64,000 bases of DNA from Phycisphaerae bacterium (GTDB lineage Bacteria; Planctomycetota; Phycisphaerae; UBA1845; PWPN01). Position 1 is the first letter of the stretch, and the number at the start of each line of letters is the position of its first letter. This document shows positions 38,194 to 46,952 of this stretch, in pieces. The position numbers were made by a program, and so were the translations under genes. A model generated the notes under the pieces. The model ran no database searches. It was not told where the DNA came from and saw only the letters and a list, made by a program, of their open reading frames with translations. The DNA is taken from NCBI GenBank assembly GCA_012729395.1, contig JAAYDF010000361.1, forward strand, positions 1 to 64,000, given 5' to 3'.

Positions 38194-39240
38194 ATGGTCA
38201 ATCTGACCCGTGCAAGTGAGGAGTTGTTCCGACGGCGACCCGACGAGCGATTCGCTTCGCTCGACGACCTGTATCGCCATTGCAGCGAAAGCAAGCAGAC
38301 GTCATCCGATCGCTGGTGCCTGCCCGGTGAGATCGCAGTCCATCCCGCACAGGGAGGCCTGCAACTCTCCACCATGGGCGAACGGCTGGGGATGAACGAC
38401 TGGAGCTTCACCCAGGCCTGTACGCTGGCCAAGGTCAGCAAGGACACGGTCAACAAGCTGTCGCCCGAGACGGCGGCACGCGTGTTTGCCGAAACCTGGC
38501 CCGGCGGCACCAAACCCATGCAGGTCTATACCGAAGGCCAGAGCGTCCGCTCGATTCACGGAGCCAGCTACACCCGGCTGCACAACATCGAGTTGCTGTC
38601 GATGGTCCGCGAATTCGCAACGGATTTCGGGCCGGCCCAGCAGGCGATGAGCTTGCAGGGCGACGAGGACAACCCGCCGGCAAACGGGCTGTACTGCGGT
38701 GAGCAGGACATGTTCTGCTTCCTCATCGACCCGACGGGATGGACCGAGATCGACGGCGAGGCCTTCGCGCCCGGCTTCTTCCTCTGGAACTCGGAGGTGG
38801 GACGCCGGACGGTCGGGATTCAGACGTTCTGGTTCCAGGCCGTCTGTCAGAATCACATCGTCTGGGATGCCGTCGACGTGGTTGAATTCAGTCGCAAGCA
38901 CACGGCCAACGTCCACGAGGCACTCGCCGAGGTGCGGCAGCTCATCGAGCGGCTGGTCACCAAGCGGGACCAACGTCGCGACGGCTTCGTGCAGGTCATC
39001 CACAACGCGATGCGAACGCAGTTCGGAGAGGACGCCGACGAGGCCGTCAAGGTGCTCGGTCGGCATGGCATCCCGCGCAATCTGGCCACCAAGGCCCTGG
39101 AACAGGCCCGCAGGTCAGGTCGGTTGACCATCTTCTCGGTAGTCGCCGCCCTGACGGAAATGGTGAGCAGGTACGAGAACGCAGGGGATCGGACCACACT
39201 GGACACCAAGAGTTCATCTCTTCTGTCCCTGGCGGCCTGA
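38194..39240 (+). CDS. DUF932 phage/plasmid-like protein
   Basis: The 348-aa protein has the DUF932 pattern: STMGERLGMNDWSFTQACTLAKV near the start, then GASYTRLHNIELLSMVREFA and a helical C-terminus. DUF932 proteins occur on plasmids, phages and ICEs, with unknown biochemical role. It is followed 44 bases later by the small gene at 39285. Confidence 0.82.
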   Translation: MVNLTRASEELFRRRPDERFASLDDLYRHCSESKQTSSDRWCLPGEIAVHPAQGGLQLSTMGERLGMNDWSFTQACTLAKVSKDTVNKLSPETAARVFAETWPGGTKPMQVYTEGQSVRSIHGASYTRLHNIELLSMVREFATDFGPAQQAMSLQGDEDNPPANGLYCGEQDMFCFLIDPTGWTEIDGEAFAPGFFLWNSEVGRRTVGIQTFWFQAVCQNHIVWDAVDVVEFSRKHTANVHEALAEVRQLIERLVTKRDQRRDGFVQVIHNAMRTQFGEDADEAVKVLGRHGIPRNLATKALEQARRSGRLTIFSVVAALTEMVSRYENAGDRTTLDTKSSSLLSLAA

Positions 39241-39284
39241 TCCCGAACTCTAACCCGCAATCTTGCGGAGCAAGGAGCATGGCA

Positions 39285-39557
39285 ATGTCGAGCAAACCCG
39301 TTCACGAGATTCGGCTGGGCTCGGTGAAAGCCGCGATCTGGGCCAACGACACCGACAGCGGCGTCCGTCACAATGTGACCGTCGCCCGCCTGTACCGTGA
39401 AGACGACCAGTGGAAGACCACATCGTCTTTCGGCCGCGATGACCTGCCGCTGCTGGTCAAAGCCGTCGATCAGGCCCATACCTGGATCTTCACCGAATCC
39501 CAGAATGGCCGAAGCCGGACCAAGGGACGCGCCAACGGCCGTTCCGAGGACCAGTGA
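39285..39557 (+). CDS. Small conserved mobile-element protein, paralogue of 25677
   Basis: The 90-aa protein (MSSKPVHEIRLGSVKAAIW) is a relative of the one at 25677. ATG 39285 is preferred over 39279 because AGGAG then has a seven-base spacing and the N-terminus matches the paralogue. Function unknown. Confidence 0.72.
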   Translation: MSSKPVHEIRLGSVKAAIWANDTDSGVRHNVTVARLYREDDQWKTTSSFGRDDLPLLVKAVDQAHTWIFTESQNGRSRTKGRANGRSEDQ

Positions 39558-39654
39558 CAACCAACAGGTTGTTTCCTGAAGGTTGGGAAGAGACGTCAAT
39601 CCACCGGCCTCTCTTCCTTCCCCGATTGGCGGCAGAACCGCCACAAGTCCTTTG

Positions 39655-39683
39655 TTGACAAGGGGGTGTAGCTGATCTACATT
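39655..39683 (+). promoter_or_regulatory. Sigma-70 promoter for the third recombinase
   Basis: TTGACA (39655-39660), a 17-base spacer and TACATT (39678-39683) lie about 50 bases upstream of the recombinase start. Confidence 0.7.
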
Positions 39684-39735
39684 GTGCAGCATAAAGGACG
39701 TTATTACGCATTATCCGTGCCCCGTAGGGAGGCCC

Positions 39736-40725
39736 ATGGCGACCGGTTTTCCTGTCATCCTCGAACGGTGTTTGGCCGTGTCCCGCACGACAAACAACGA
39801 TGCGCCGGCACTGGTACGCCAGTGCGGACCCGCCGCCGAGACCGCCTGGCACGACTTTTTCTCCGGCCAACTGCCCAACGACCATACCCGGGCCGCCTAT
39901 ACGCACGCTCTGAGGCGTTTTCTGGCCTGGTGTGAGGGTATGGGTAAGCCACTTCCCGCCGTCATGGCGGGCGACGTGGGCGATTACTTCCGCGAGCACC
40001 CGGGCAGCACATCAACCAAGAAGCAACACCTGGCCGCCCTGCGACGGTTCTTCAACCTCCTGGTGGAGCGGCATGTCTGCCTGATCAACCCCGCCGCCGT
40101 CGCCCAACTTGAGCGGCTCACCATCGTGGAAGGCAAGACCCCCCAGATCACCCCGTCACAGATCCACAAGTTGCTGGAATCGTTGCCCCCCGGGAAGCTC
40201 GCCGGCCTGCGAGACCGGGCAATCATCGGCATCCTCAGCTTCACCGGTGCCAGAGCCGGTGCGGTCGCCAAACTCCGCCACCAGGACCTGTACTACGTGG
40301 ATACCCAGTGGATGCTGCACTTCGACGAGAAAGGCGGCAAGTCCCGCGAGATCCCGGTCCGTCACGACCTGGAAAGGGTGCTCTTCGAGTACGTGGACGC
40401 GGCCGGGCTGCGCGACGCCGGCGGCAAGGTGCCATTACTCCGCACGGCCGTGCGGAAGGAAAACCGGCTGACAGACCGTGGCATGACCGCCAACGACGTG
40501 TGCCGCATGGTCAAACGCCGGCTGAAGCGGGCGGGACTGCCCGCAAACCTGTCGGCCCATTCGTTTCGCGTCGCCGTGGCCACGGACCTGTTTGACCAGG
40601 GCGTCGATACCAAGGATATTCAGCAATTACTCGGGCACTCGGACCCGAGAACCACCCGGCTTTACGACAGAACGGACAGGAAGGTCACCAGGAATCTCGT
40701 GGAGAGGATTCGTATAGCGATCTGA
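39736..40725 (+). CDS. XerC/D-like tyrosine recombinase
   Basis: The 329-aa protein starts at MATGFPVILERC with AGGGAGG just upstream. It has a SAM-like N-domain and a catalytic domain with the Arg region in SFTGARAGAVAKLRHQDL, HSFRVAVATDLFDQGV and the terminal LGHSDPRTTRLYD with nucleophile Tyr. It is internal to element A and distant from att sites, so it may act on dimers, on a different target, or be left over from an older element. Confidence 0.88.
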   Translation: MATGFPVILERCLAVSRTTNNDAPALVRQCGPAAETAWHDFFSGQLPNDHTRAAYTHALRRFLAWCEGMGKPLPAVMAGDVGDYFREHPGSTSTKKQHLAALRRFFNLLVERHVCLINPAAVAQLERLTIVEGKTPQITPSQIHKLLESLPPGKLAGLRDRAIIGILSFTGARAGAVAKLRHQDLYYVDTQWMLHFDEKGGKSREIPVRHDLERVLFEYVDAAGLRDAGGKVPLLRTAVRKENRLTDRGMTANDVCRMVKRRLKRAGLPANLSAHSFRVAVATDLFDQGVDTKDIQQLLGHSDPRTTRLYDRTDRKVTRNLVERIRIAI

Positions 40726-41110
40726 CAGGCCAAAAAGGAACATCCAACATCTTGACCCCTGTGGGCACAGCCTCGGAGCGCAGGGACGGCTCGCCATGGC
40801 TGCACGGATGCGAGAGGTGTACGCGGTGAAGGCGCCGGAGGACTGGACGGCGGAGGAAATGGCCCAGCTTCAAGCCGGCTTGCAGGCCGAGCAGCCGGCC
40901 GGGTCGTGAGAGCACCGGGATTTCACCCACCACAACCCCAGGCACAAACCCAGTGTCAGGGCTCATCAGAACACAACCTATTATACTGCAAATGTTTGCA
41001 AATGATCTGGCTGCCCCTGATCCCGGTTGTCTCCGGGTCCGGGAGAGCGCCAGCCAAGCCAATCTCGCAATTCAAAGGCGAGTAGAGGCGCTACTTGCCG
41101 GAGAATTGAC
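40726..41110. other. Gene-free interval with possible small ORF
   Basis: A possible 37-aa ORF (40796-40909; begins MAARMREVYAV) lacks a good ribosome site. At 40988-40999 GCAAATGTTTGC is a small palindrome in an AT-rich stretch, a possible operator. Confidence 0.35.
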
Positions 41111-41139
41111 TTGACGCCAACCGCCCGGCTCGGTAGAAT
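41111..41139 (+). promoter_or_regulatory. Sigma-70 promoter for the small gene and R-M operon
   Basis: TTGACG (41111-41116), 17-base spacer, TAGAAT (41134-41139). Confidence 0.72.
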
Positions 41140-41171
41140 TCCGGGATCGGACAAGGTGTCCGCGCATGAAA

Positions 41172-41278
41172 CGGCCCAGCGCTGGAACGCTGGGCCGGGT
41201 CGATCCTGAGGCCTTGGCCGGGATGAACCGACCGCACAGGACCTTGTTCCTTAAAGGCATCTAACCGCCTTCCTGTGC
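41172..41278 (+). promoter_or_regulatory. Structured leader of the R-M region
   Basis: CGGCCCAGCG (41172-41181) pairs with CGCTGGGCCG (41188-41197), and GCACAGGA (41234-41241) with TCCTGTGC (41271-41278). Both lie between the promoter at 41111 and the small gene at 41315. The first could act as an attenuator. Confidence 0.5.
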
Positions 41279-41314
41279 GCAAGTCAAGCCCGGCCCCAAT
41301 CGAAAGGAGTTCTC

Positions 41315-41494
41315 ATGAACGAGAACTTGGACTGGGTGAAGAAGGTGGAAGAGGACTTCGGCTACCTCAAGAAGGTCGCCGGGGAAGACGCACAGGTGGG
41401 AGCCATGCTGTTCCTGGCCGTCAAGATCGGCGGCCTCGAACACCAGTTGGCCGAGATCGCCAAGCGTCTCAATGCAGAGGGCCACGGCCAGTAG
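41315..41494 (+). CDS. 59-residue hypothetical protein
   Basis: MNENLDWVKKVEEDFGYLKK leads a short acidic, helical protein ending AKRLNAEGHGQ. GAAAGGAG precedes the ATG and a promoter and leader lie upstream, so it is very likely real. A GC-rich inverted repeat (CCGCCGGCC with GGCCGGCGG) follows around 41548. Function unknown. Confidence 0.65.
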   Translation: MNENLDWVKKVEEDFGYLKKVAGEDAQVGAMLFLAVKIGGLEHQLAEIAKRLNAEGHGQ

Positions 41495-41603
41495 GTCGCC
41501 CCCAGCTTGAGAAGCTAGCGACTGTGGCTCGAACCGGTAGCTTACCGCCGGCCGGTCGGCCGGCGGTCTGTCGCACAAGGACGTGCGAGAAAGGCTGGCT
41601 TAG

Positions 41604-41900
41604 ATGTCAGTTGCAGTAAGCGTTGTTCAGGAGATCGACGAGTACATTCGGACCCACGGCGGCGGGTACCGGGCATGGTACGTAGGAATTGCCGCCAATC
41701 CCCGTGACCGACTCTTCAACGGTCACTGCGTACGAGAGCACGGCGATCTCTGGATCTACCGAGACGCCGGCTCCGACGCTGCTGCCCGCCAGGCCGAGAG
41801 CTACTTCCTTTCTCTCGGCTGCAGGGGCGGTGATGGTGGCGGGTCATTCCAGACCCGCTTCGTGTACGCATACAAGATGGCCCTGCAAACGCGGCCTTAA
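41604..41900 (+). CDS. GIY-YIG-like small protein
   Basis: The 98-aa protein contains AWYVGIAANPRDRLFNGHCV and RQAESYFLSLGCRGGDGGG, with a C-terminal FVYAYK. The first resembles the Tyr-rich strands and Arg helix of a GIY-YIG nuclease, although the leading GIY is not clear. It precedes the R-M genes. Confidence 0.6.
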   Translation: MSVAVSVVQEIDEYIRTHGGGYRAWYVGIAANPRDRLFNGHCVREHGDLWIYRDAGSDAAARQAESYFLSLGCRGGDGGGSFQTRFVYAYKMALQTRP

Positions 41901-41952
41901 TGGGAGGTGCCGGTCGGCGGACGGGCTCGTCCCGTCCGCCGACATCCCGGCC

Positions 41953-42558
41953 ATGTCCAACAACACCGTTCATCTTGAGCAGATCGCCGACGTGTTCCCC
42001 GGCCACTACGAGCAGGGCTCCGGCAAGGACGAACACGCGGGCACGCACCGGCTGGTGTTCATCGGGTCAATCGATCCAGGACCAGGCCACCGGCTCGTCC
42101 CGGAGAAATGCCCGCGTTTCACGCCCAAGCTCGAACCGGGTGATGCCATCCTGCAGTCGGGCGACCTGATCATGCCGGCACGCGGGGATCGGCAGGACGT
42201 TGCGTACCTTGACGCCCCGCCAGATGCACGGCCGCTGGTTGCGGCTTCCTTTCTCCACGTGATACGGCCGCATCGCGACGCTCTGGACCCCGGCTATCTG
42301 GCATGGTGGCTGAATCAACCCAGCGTGCAGGCACGGGTGGCCGCATTCGTTCGCGGCTCGAACATGCCGTTCCTGCCGCTGGAGGAAACGCGAGGAATCA
42401 AGGTAACACTGCCCTCGCTCGGCGTGCAGCGCCGTATCGCCGAACTGTATCGCTTGTCCATCCAGGAGTTTGACCTTACAACGGCCATCCGCGAGCACCG
42501 ACAGCGACTGATTCACGCGCTCGCCTTTCAAGCCGTTCAGGGAGCTATCCGTACATGA
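41953..42558 (+). CDS. Half-size HsdS-like protein (single target-recognition domain)
   Basis: The 201-aa protein shows HsdS features: LKPGDAILQSGDLIMPARGD-like strand then SFLHVIRPHRDALDPGYLAWWLNQPSVQ and LPLEETRGIKVTLPSLGVQRRIAELY. It has one recognition domain; full HsdS has two. Start at ATG 41953. Its stop overlaps hsdM by four bases (ATGA). It could act as a dimer or compete with HsdS. Confidence 0.78.
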   Translation: MSNNTVHLEQIADVFPGHYEQGSGKDEHAGTHRLVFIGSIDPGPGHRLVPEKCPRFTPKLEPGDAILQSGDLIMPARGDRQDVAYLDAPPDARPLVAASFLHVIRPHRDALDPGYLAWWLNQPSVQARVAAFVRGSNMPFLPLEETRGIKVTLPSLGVQRRIAELYRLSIQEFDLTTAIREHRQRLIHALAFQAVQGAIRT

Positions 42559-44063
42559 GTCAACAGAAGCAGACGACCAAGGAAGTCTTCGCGGCCGTGT
42601 GGGCGGCCTGCGACACGTTTCGTGGCGCGGTGGACCCCGCCAACTACAAGAACTACGTCCTGACCATGCTCTTCCTCAAATACCTGTCTGACATGTCGCA
42701 CGAGCGGCGGGAAGAACTGGAGCAGAAGTACAAGGGCGACAAGACCCGAGTTCAACGTGCCCTGCGTAACGAGCGGTTCCTTCTGCCCGCGGAGTCGGAT
42801 TTCAAGTACCTCTACCAGCACCGCGACGCCGACAATGTTGGCGAGTTGATCAACATCGCCCTGGCCAACCTGGAAGATGAGAACAAGGCCAAGCTGGAGA
42901 ACGTGTTCGGCAACGTGGATTTCAACAGCGAGGCCGAACTGGGCAGCACGCGAGAGCGAAACACTCGGCTCAAGGCGGTGCTGGAAGACTTCAACCGGAT
43001 CGATCTGCGGCCGTCGCATCTGGCCGGTCGGGATACCATCGGCGACTCCTACGAGTACCTGATCGCCCGTTTCGCGGCCGGCGCCGGCAAGAAGGCCGGC
43101 GAGTTCTACACGCCGCCGGAGGTTTCCGACCTGCTTGCCCGGCTGGTTAGGCCCAGGAAAGGTGCCCGCATCCTCGACCCGGCCTGTGGCTCGGGGTCAC
43201 TGCTGATCAAGGTCGGCCGACAGGTCGGCTCGGATGATTTCGCCCTGTACGGCCAGGAGTCCAATGGCTCGACCTGGGCGCTGTGCAAGATGAACATGTT
43301 TCTGCACCGCATGGACCAGGCCCGCATCGAACGTTGCGACACGCTGCGAAGGCCTAAACTGGTGGAAAACGACGAGCTGATGCGGTTCGACATTGTCGTG
43401 GCCAACCCGCCGTTCAGCTTGGATAAGTGGGGACAGGAGGATGCCAAGAACGACCGGTTCAACCGCTTCTTCCGCGGGCTGCCGCCCAAGAGCCGCGGCG
43501 ACTACGCGTTCATCAGCCACATGATTGAAACCGCCCTGGACGGCTGCGGCCGTGTCGGTGTGATTGTCCCGCACGGCGTGTTGTTCCGCGGCGGAGCTGA
43601 AGGCCGCATACGCCGGCAGCTTGTCGAGGACAACTTGCTCGACCTGGTGCTTGGGCTGCCGCCGAATCTGTTCTACGGTACGGGAATTCCCGCCGCCATC
43701 CTGATCTTCGACAAGTCACGGAAAGGCGACAAGAAGCGCAAGAACGTCCTGTTCATTGACGCCAGCCGGGAGTTCGCCCAGGGACCTAATCAGAACCGGC
43801 TGCGTGACGAAGATATGGAGAAGATCTGTGCTACGTATGACGCGTACAAGGACGTTGAGAAATACGCCCACGCGGCTACGGCACAGGAGATGACGGAGAA
43901 TGACTTTAACCTCAACATCCCACGCTATGTCGACACGTTCGAAGAAGAGGAGACAGTCGACATCAGGGCAACACAGAAAGAAATAGAGCGGCTGGAAGGG
44001 GAGCTCGCGAAGGTTCGTGCTCAGATGATGACACATCTAAAGGAGTTGGGAATCCATGCCTGA
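42555..44063 (+). CDS. hsdM: Type I restriction-modification methyltransferase subunit HsdM
   Basis: The 502-aa protein has the HsdM N-terminal helical domain (YKNYVLTMLFLKYLSDM), SAM motif LDPACGSGSLLIKV and catalytic VANPPFSLDKWG (NPPF, N6-adenine type). With HsdS it methylates the recognition site. The gene overlaps both the half-S gene and hsdS (8 bases), so the operon is translationally coupled. Confidence 0.96.
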   Translation: MSQQKQTTKEVFAAVWAACDTFRGAVDPANYKNYVLTMLFLKYLSDMSHERREELEQKYKGDKTRVQRALRNERFLLPAESDFKYLYQHRDADNVGELINIALANLEDENKAKLENVFGNVDFNSEAELGSTRERNTRLKAVLEDFNRIDLRPSHLAGRDTIGDSYEYLIARFAAGAGKKAGEFYTPPEVSDLLARLVRPRKGARILDPACGSGSLLIKVGRQVGSDDFALYGQESNGSTWALCKMNMFLHRMDQARIERCDTLRRPKLVENDELMRFDIVVANPPFSLDKWGQEDAKNDRFNRFFRGLPPKSRGDYAFISHMIETALDGCGRVGVIVPHGVLFRGGAEGRIRRQLVEDNLLDLVLGLPPNLFYGTGIPAAILIFDKSRKGDKKRKNVLFIDASREFAQGPNQNRLRDEDMEKICATYDAYKDVEKYAHAATAQEMTENDFNLNIPRYVDTFEEEETVDIRATQKEIERLEGELAKVRAQMMTHLKELGIHA

Positions 44064-45351
44064 AACCGTCTCCAGATTCTTGGGCAGGCTTCCTACGGGC
44101 TGGCGGGTCGTGCCTCTCGGCGACGTTGTCGCCAAGAGCCGGCCGATTGTTTATGGCATCGTACAAGCAGGACCGCATGTTCCCGATGGCGTACCGTACA
44201 TCCGTAGTACTGATGTCAACGGTGTTCTTCGGGCAGACAAGCTTCCGAGGACAGAGCAAGCTATTGCAGGTCGCTACAAGCGTTCCAGCCTGAAGCCAGG
44301 CGACATCGTCTTCTCTTTGCGCGGAAACACGGGCACCACTTGCGTCGTTCCCAAATCCCTCTCGGGCGCCAACCTTACTCAAGGCACTGCACGAATCTCT
44401 GTTTCACCTGAGTTCTGCACAAGCTACGTTCGGATAGCGCTTAACTCGGAGCGCGTACGTCGAAGAATCGATGCAGTCTGTAAGGGGAGTACTTTCCGCG
44501 AGATTACCATCGAGGACTTGCGCAAACTAGCACTTCCGATGCCTCCGCGTGAGAAGCAGGAAAGCATAGCTGCAATTGTGGATGGATGGGATAAGGCAGA
44601 GCATGGACTCAATGGCCAGATCAAGAGAAAACACCGCCTACTTCGTGGGTTGATTCAGCAGCTTCTCACGAGTCGCCGAAGGTTTTCTGGTATCTGCCGG
44701 GAAGCATGGAAAGAGGTGTTGATTGGAGACATTCTCCGAGAGGCCGACCGCCCGGTTGAGTGGAATGACGAGGCGATCTACGACCTAGTCAGCGTGCGAA
44801 GGTGGGCGGGTGGCGTCTACACTCGCAATCGGCTTGCTGGCCGAGAGATCAAAGTCAAGAAGCTGAAGCGGATTAAGGCCGGCGACATCCTCATATCGCA
44901 CATTCAGTCTGCCTACGGCGCGATGGCCATGGTCAGCGACGATCATGACGGTCACTGCGTCTCCGAACTGTACACCGTGCTCATCCCCCGCGACGCCAGC
45001 ACATTCGACCGACGGTTCTTCGCATGGCTATGCCGCCGTAAGTGGATGTGGCACCAGGCGTATGTTGCCAGCAATGGCTTCCTGGCGGAGCGGCTACGTA
45101 TCAGTTTTGACCCTGCGTCGTTCCTGAAACGAGCCATACATATTCCCCCCACGATCGAGGAACAACGGGCGATCGCCGACGTGCTCGACACGGCCCAGAA
45201 GGAAATCGACCTGCTCAGGCAGCTTCGCGATCAGATCCAGAAACAGAAACGCGGCCTGATGCAGAAACTGTTGACCGGCCAGATCCCTGTACCGGCAGTG
45301 AAGGAGACAAAGGATGGCTCAGAGAGTCGGGCTCAGCGCGTATCGCGTTGA
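44056..45351 (+). CDS. hsdS: Type I restriction-modification specificity subunit HsdS
   Basis: The 431-aa protein has two target-recognition domains joined by conserved helices: PEGWRVVPLGDV-like start (GWRVVPLGDVVAKSR), SLKPGDIVFSLRGN, LALPMPPREKQESIAAIVDGWD, then the second half with KRIKAGDILISHIQS and IPPTIEEQRAIADVLDTAQ. The last 38 bases overlap the following gene. Confidence 0.93.
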   Translation: MPETVSRFLGRLPTGWRVVPLGDVVAKSRPIVYGIVQAGPHVPDGVPYIRSTDVNGVLRADKLPRTEQAIAGRYKRSSLKPGDIVFSLRGNTGTTCVVPKSLSGANLTQGTARISVSPEFCTSYVRIALNSERVRRRIDAVCKGSTFREITIEDLRKLALPMPPREKQESIAAIVDGWDKAEHGLNGQIKRKHRLLRGLIQQLLTSRRRFSGICREAWKEVLIGDILREADRPVEWNDEAIYDLVSVRRWAGGVYTRNRLAGREIKVKKLKRIKAGDILISHIQSAYGAMAMVSDDHDGHCVSELYTVLIPRDASTFDRRFFAWLCRRKWMWHQAYVASNGFLAERLRISFDPASFLKRAIHIPPTIEEQRAIADVLDTAQKEIDLLRQLRDQIQKQKRGLMQKLLTGQIPVPAVKETKDGSESRAQRVSR

Positions 45352-46285
45352 AATCAAGAACAAACATTCGCAACAGGTGTGGCGTTTCCAGAAGGGAACC
45401 CCGGAGGACGGGTATGCGGAGATCGAGAGGTACCTCGACACGCGGTTGAATCACTTGGTGCGGCTGGGAGATCCTCTGCCCGATACTGGCGAGTACGTCG
45501 ATAACCGGGCCGTCAAGCTGATTAAGCTGGACAAGGCCGCAACCCGCCGCTTGCTGGCCGGGCTCTATGAAAAAGGCGAAGCCGGCCACATCCAGGATAT
45601 CCACAACTTCGATGTTGACGGCGATCCGGTGTACACGACGCAACGGAATGAGGGCGCTCTTGCGCCCCTGTACTTCCGTTTTCACCTGCAGGATGGAAAA
45701 CCATTCGGTGTTGCACTCCTCCAGACTGTTGGTCGAGATGGCTTGAAAGGCTACCTTGAAGACGATCTCCGACGGTTCTTCAGCAATCGTGAGCCGGAAT
45801 TGACGGTGAAACTCACGCAACTCATGGACGCTAAGGTCCTCGAAGCGTTTGCCCAGCAAGGCAAGCTACAGGATGTCATTCTCATCAACAGCGGTAAGAC
45901 CGCCGATAGCCGCCGCTCCATGGAACGGACCACCGTAGGTGATGACGCCCTCGGTGAGGATGGTGATAAGCTGGCGATGCGGCTGCACAGGCGAGGCGGC
46001 TGGAAGAAGAAGACACTGCAGCTCTTGATGCGCGCAATCCACCGTGGTGAGGACCCACGCACGATCGTCAACACGCCTGGGCTTGAGAAGATTGACGAGA
46101 TGCTTGTCGAAATTGAGCAAGGGGGACGCAAGCAGACCTTCAGCTTGTTGAACCCCGACGACAGCCCGATTCGATACGATATTACGAACAAGGTGTCGCG
46201 GGATGGGAATGGATTCCCAAGCTGGCAATCCGTCCACCGCGCTGCAGACGAGGTGTGGCAGAGCGTCAGCCAACTCATTCTGTGA
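45314..46285 (+). CDS. Unknown cytosolic protein within the type I R-M operon
   Basis: The 323-aa soluble protein starts MAQRVGLSAYRVEIKNKH inside the hsdS end. No membrane helix or known catalytic motif is visible; segments include YFRFHLQDGKPFGVALLQTVG, then KGYLEDDLRRFF and ELTVKLTQLMDAKVLEAFA. I do not recognise the family. Its place between hsdS and hsdR, followed by a four-TM protein, suggests an added antiviral module; the layout (soluble about 320 aa plus four-TM) resembles Kiwa but I cannot align it to KwaB. Confidence 0.7.
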   Translation: MAQRVGLSAYRVEIKNKHSQQVWRFQKGTPEDGYAEIERYLDTRLNHLVRLGDPLPDTGEYVDNRAVKLIKLDKAATRRLLAGLYEKGEAGHIQDIHNFDVDGDPVYTTQRNEGALAPLYFRFHLQDGKPFGVALLQTVGRDGLKGYLEDDLRRFFSNREPELTVKLTQLMDAKVLEAFAQQGKLQDVILINSGKTADSRRSMERTTVGDDALGEDGDKLAMRLHRRGGWKKKTLQLLMRAIHRGEDPRTIVNTPGLEKIDEMLVEIEQGGRKQTFSLLNPDDSPIRYDITNKVSRDGNGFPSWQSVHRAADEVWQSVSQLIL

Positions 46286-46298
46286 GGAGGCAGTGGCG

Positions 46299-46952
46299 AT
46301 GAAAAGGCCAACCGGACTACGCGGAATAGCTTGGTGTCACTTCTCAGTGCTGCTCGTTAACGGGGAACGGCAGTGGCGCAAGTGGCGTTTCTGGCTGCTC
46401 GGAATCGGCCCTTTCGTATTGGGCGCGCTGCTCACGTGGAAGCTGGGGCCTCCGGGTGGAGACTATCTCCCCTTGATCGTGGCCGTCTATTCAGTGGTCG
46501 CAGCCGTCCTCGTTGGCCTAATCCCGCTCGCCCAGAGCGTCATCGGGCAAAGTGATCCTGAGCGGAAGTACGAGGCTGGTGAAAAACCACTCGCCCAGCA
46601 GGAACTCGACCGGATTCAAACGCTCCAGGACCTCCACGCAGCGATCTCGTACGCAACCATACTGCTTGTGGTGTCCCTGGGAGCGTGTGTCGCATTGGCC
46701 TTTCTTCTGCCCTCTGCTGCTAAGCAAGGGGCCGCACCCGCACCGCAACTGAAAGCACTTGTGGCACTCGCGTATGTTATGGCAGCCATCATCTACTCTG
46801 TGGGAGTCTCTACTGCCCTGACCTTCTTTGACGTTGCGACAGGCGTGTTTGAGGCCATGGAGAACCATGCGGAGACATTGAAGCGTCGGATTCGGAACAA
46901 CATCCAGCCAGACGTGGAATCCAAGAATGAGCACAGCACCCCTAATCAGTGA
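46299..46952 (+). CDS. Four-helix membrane protein within the type I R-M operon
   Basis: The 217-aa protein starts at MKRPTGLRGI with GAGGAGG upstream. Four predicted helices: FWLLGIGPFVLGALLTW, LPLIVAVYSVVAAVLVGLI, ATILLVVSLGACVALAFLL and LVALAYVMAAIIYSVGVS. It ends inside hsdR by 26 bases. Likely a partner or effector of the preceding protein; unnamed family. Confidence 0.75.
   Translation: MKRPTGLRGIAWCHFSVLLVNGERQWRKWRFWLLGIGPFVLGALLTWKLGPPGGDYLPLIVAVYSVVAAVLVGLIPLAQSVIGQSDPERKYEAGEKPLAQQELDRIQTLQDLHAAISYATILLVVSLGACVALAFLLPSAAKQGAAPAPQLKALVALAYVMAAIIYSVGVSTALTFFDVATGVFEAMENHAETLKRRIRNNIQPDVESKNEHSTPNQ

Noticed and set aside
40796-40909. 37-codon ORF after the third recombinase
   Set aside because: Plausible composition but no good ribosome site and no family; left as unsupported.
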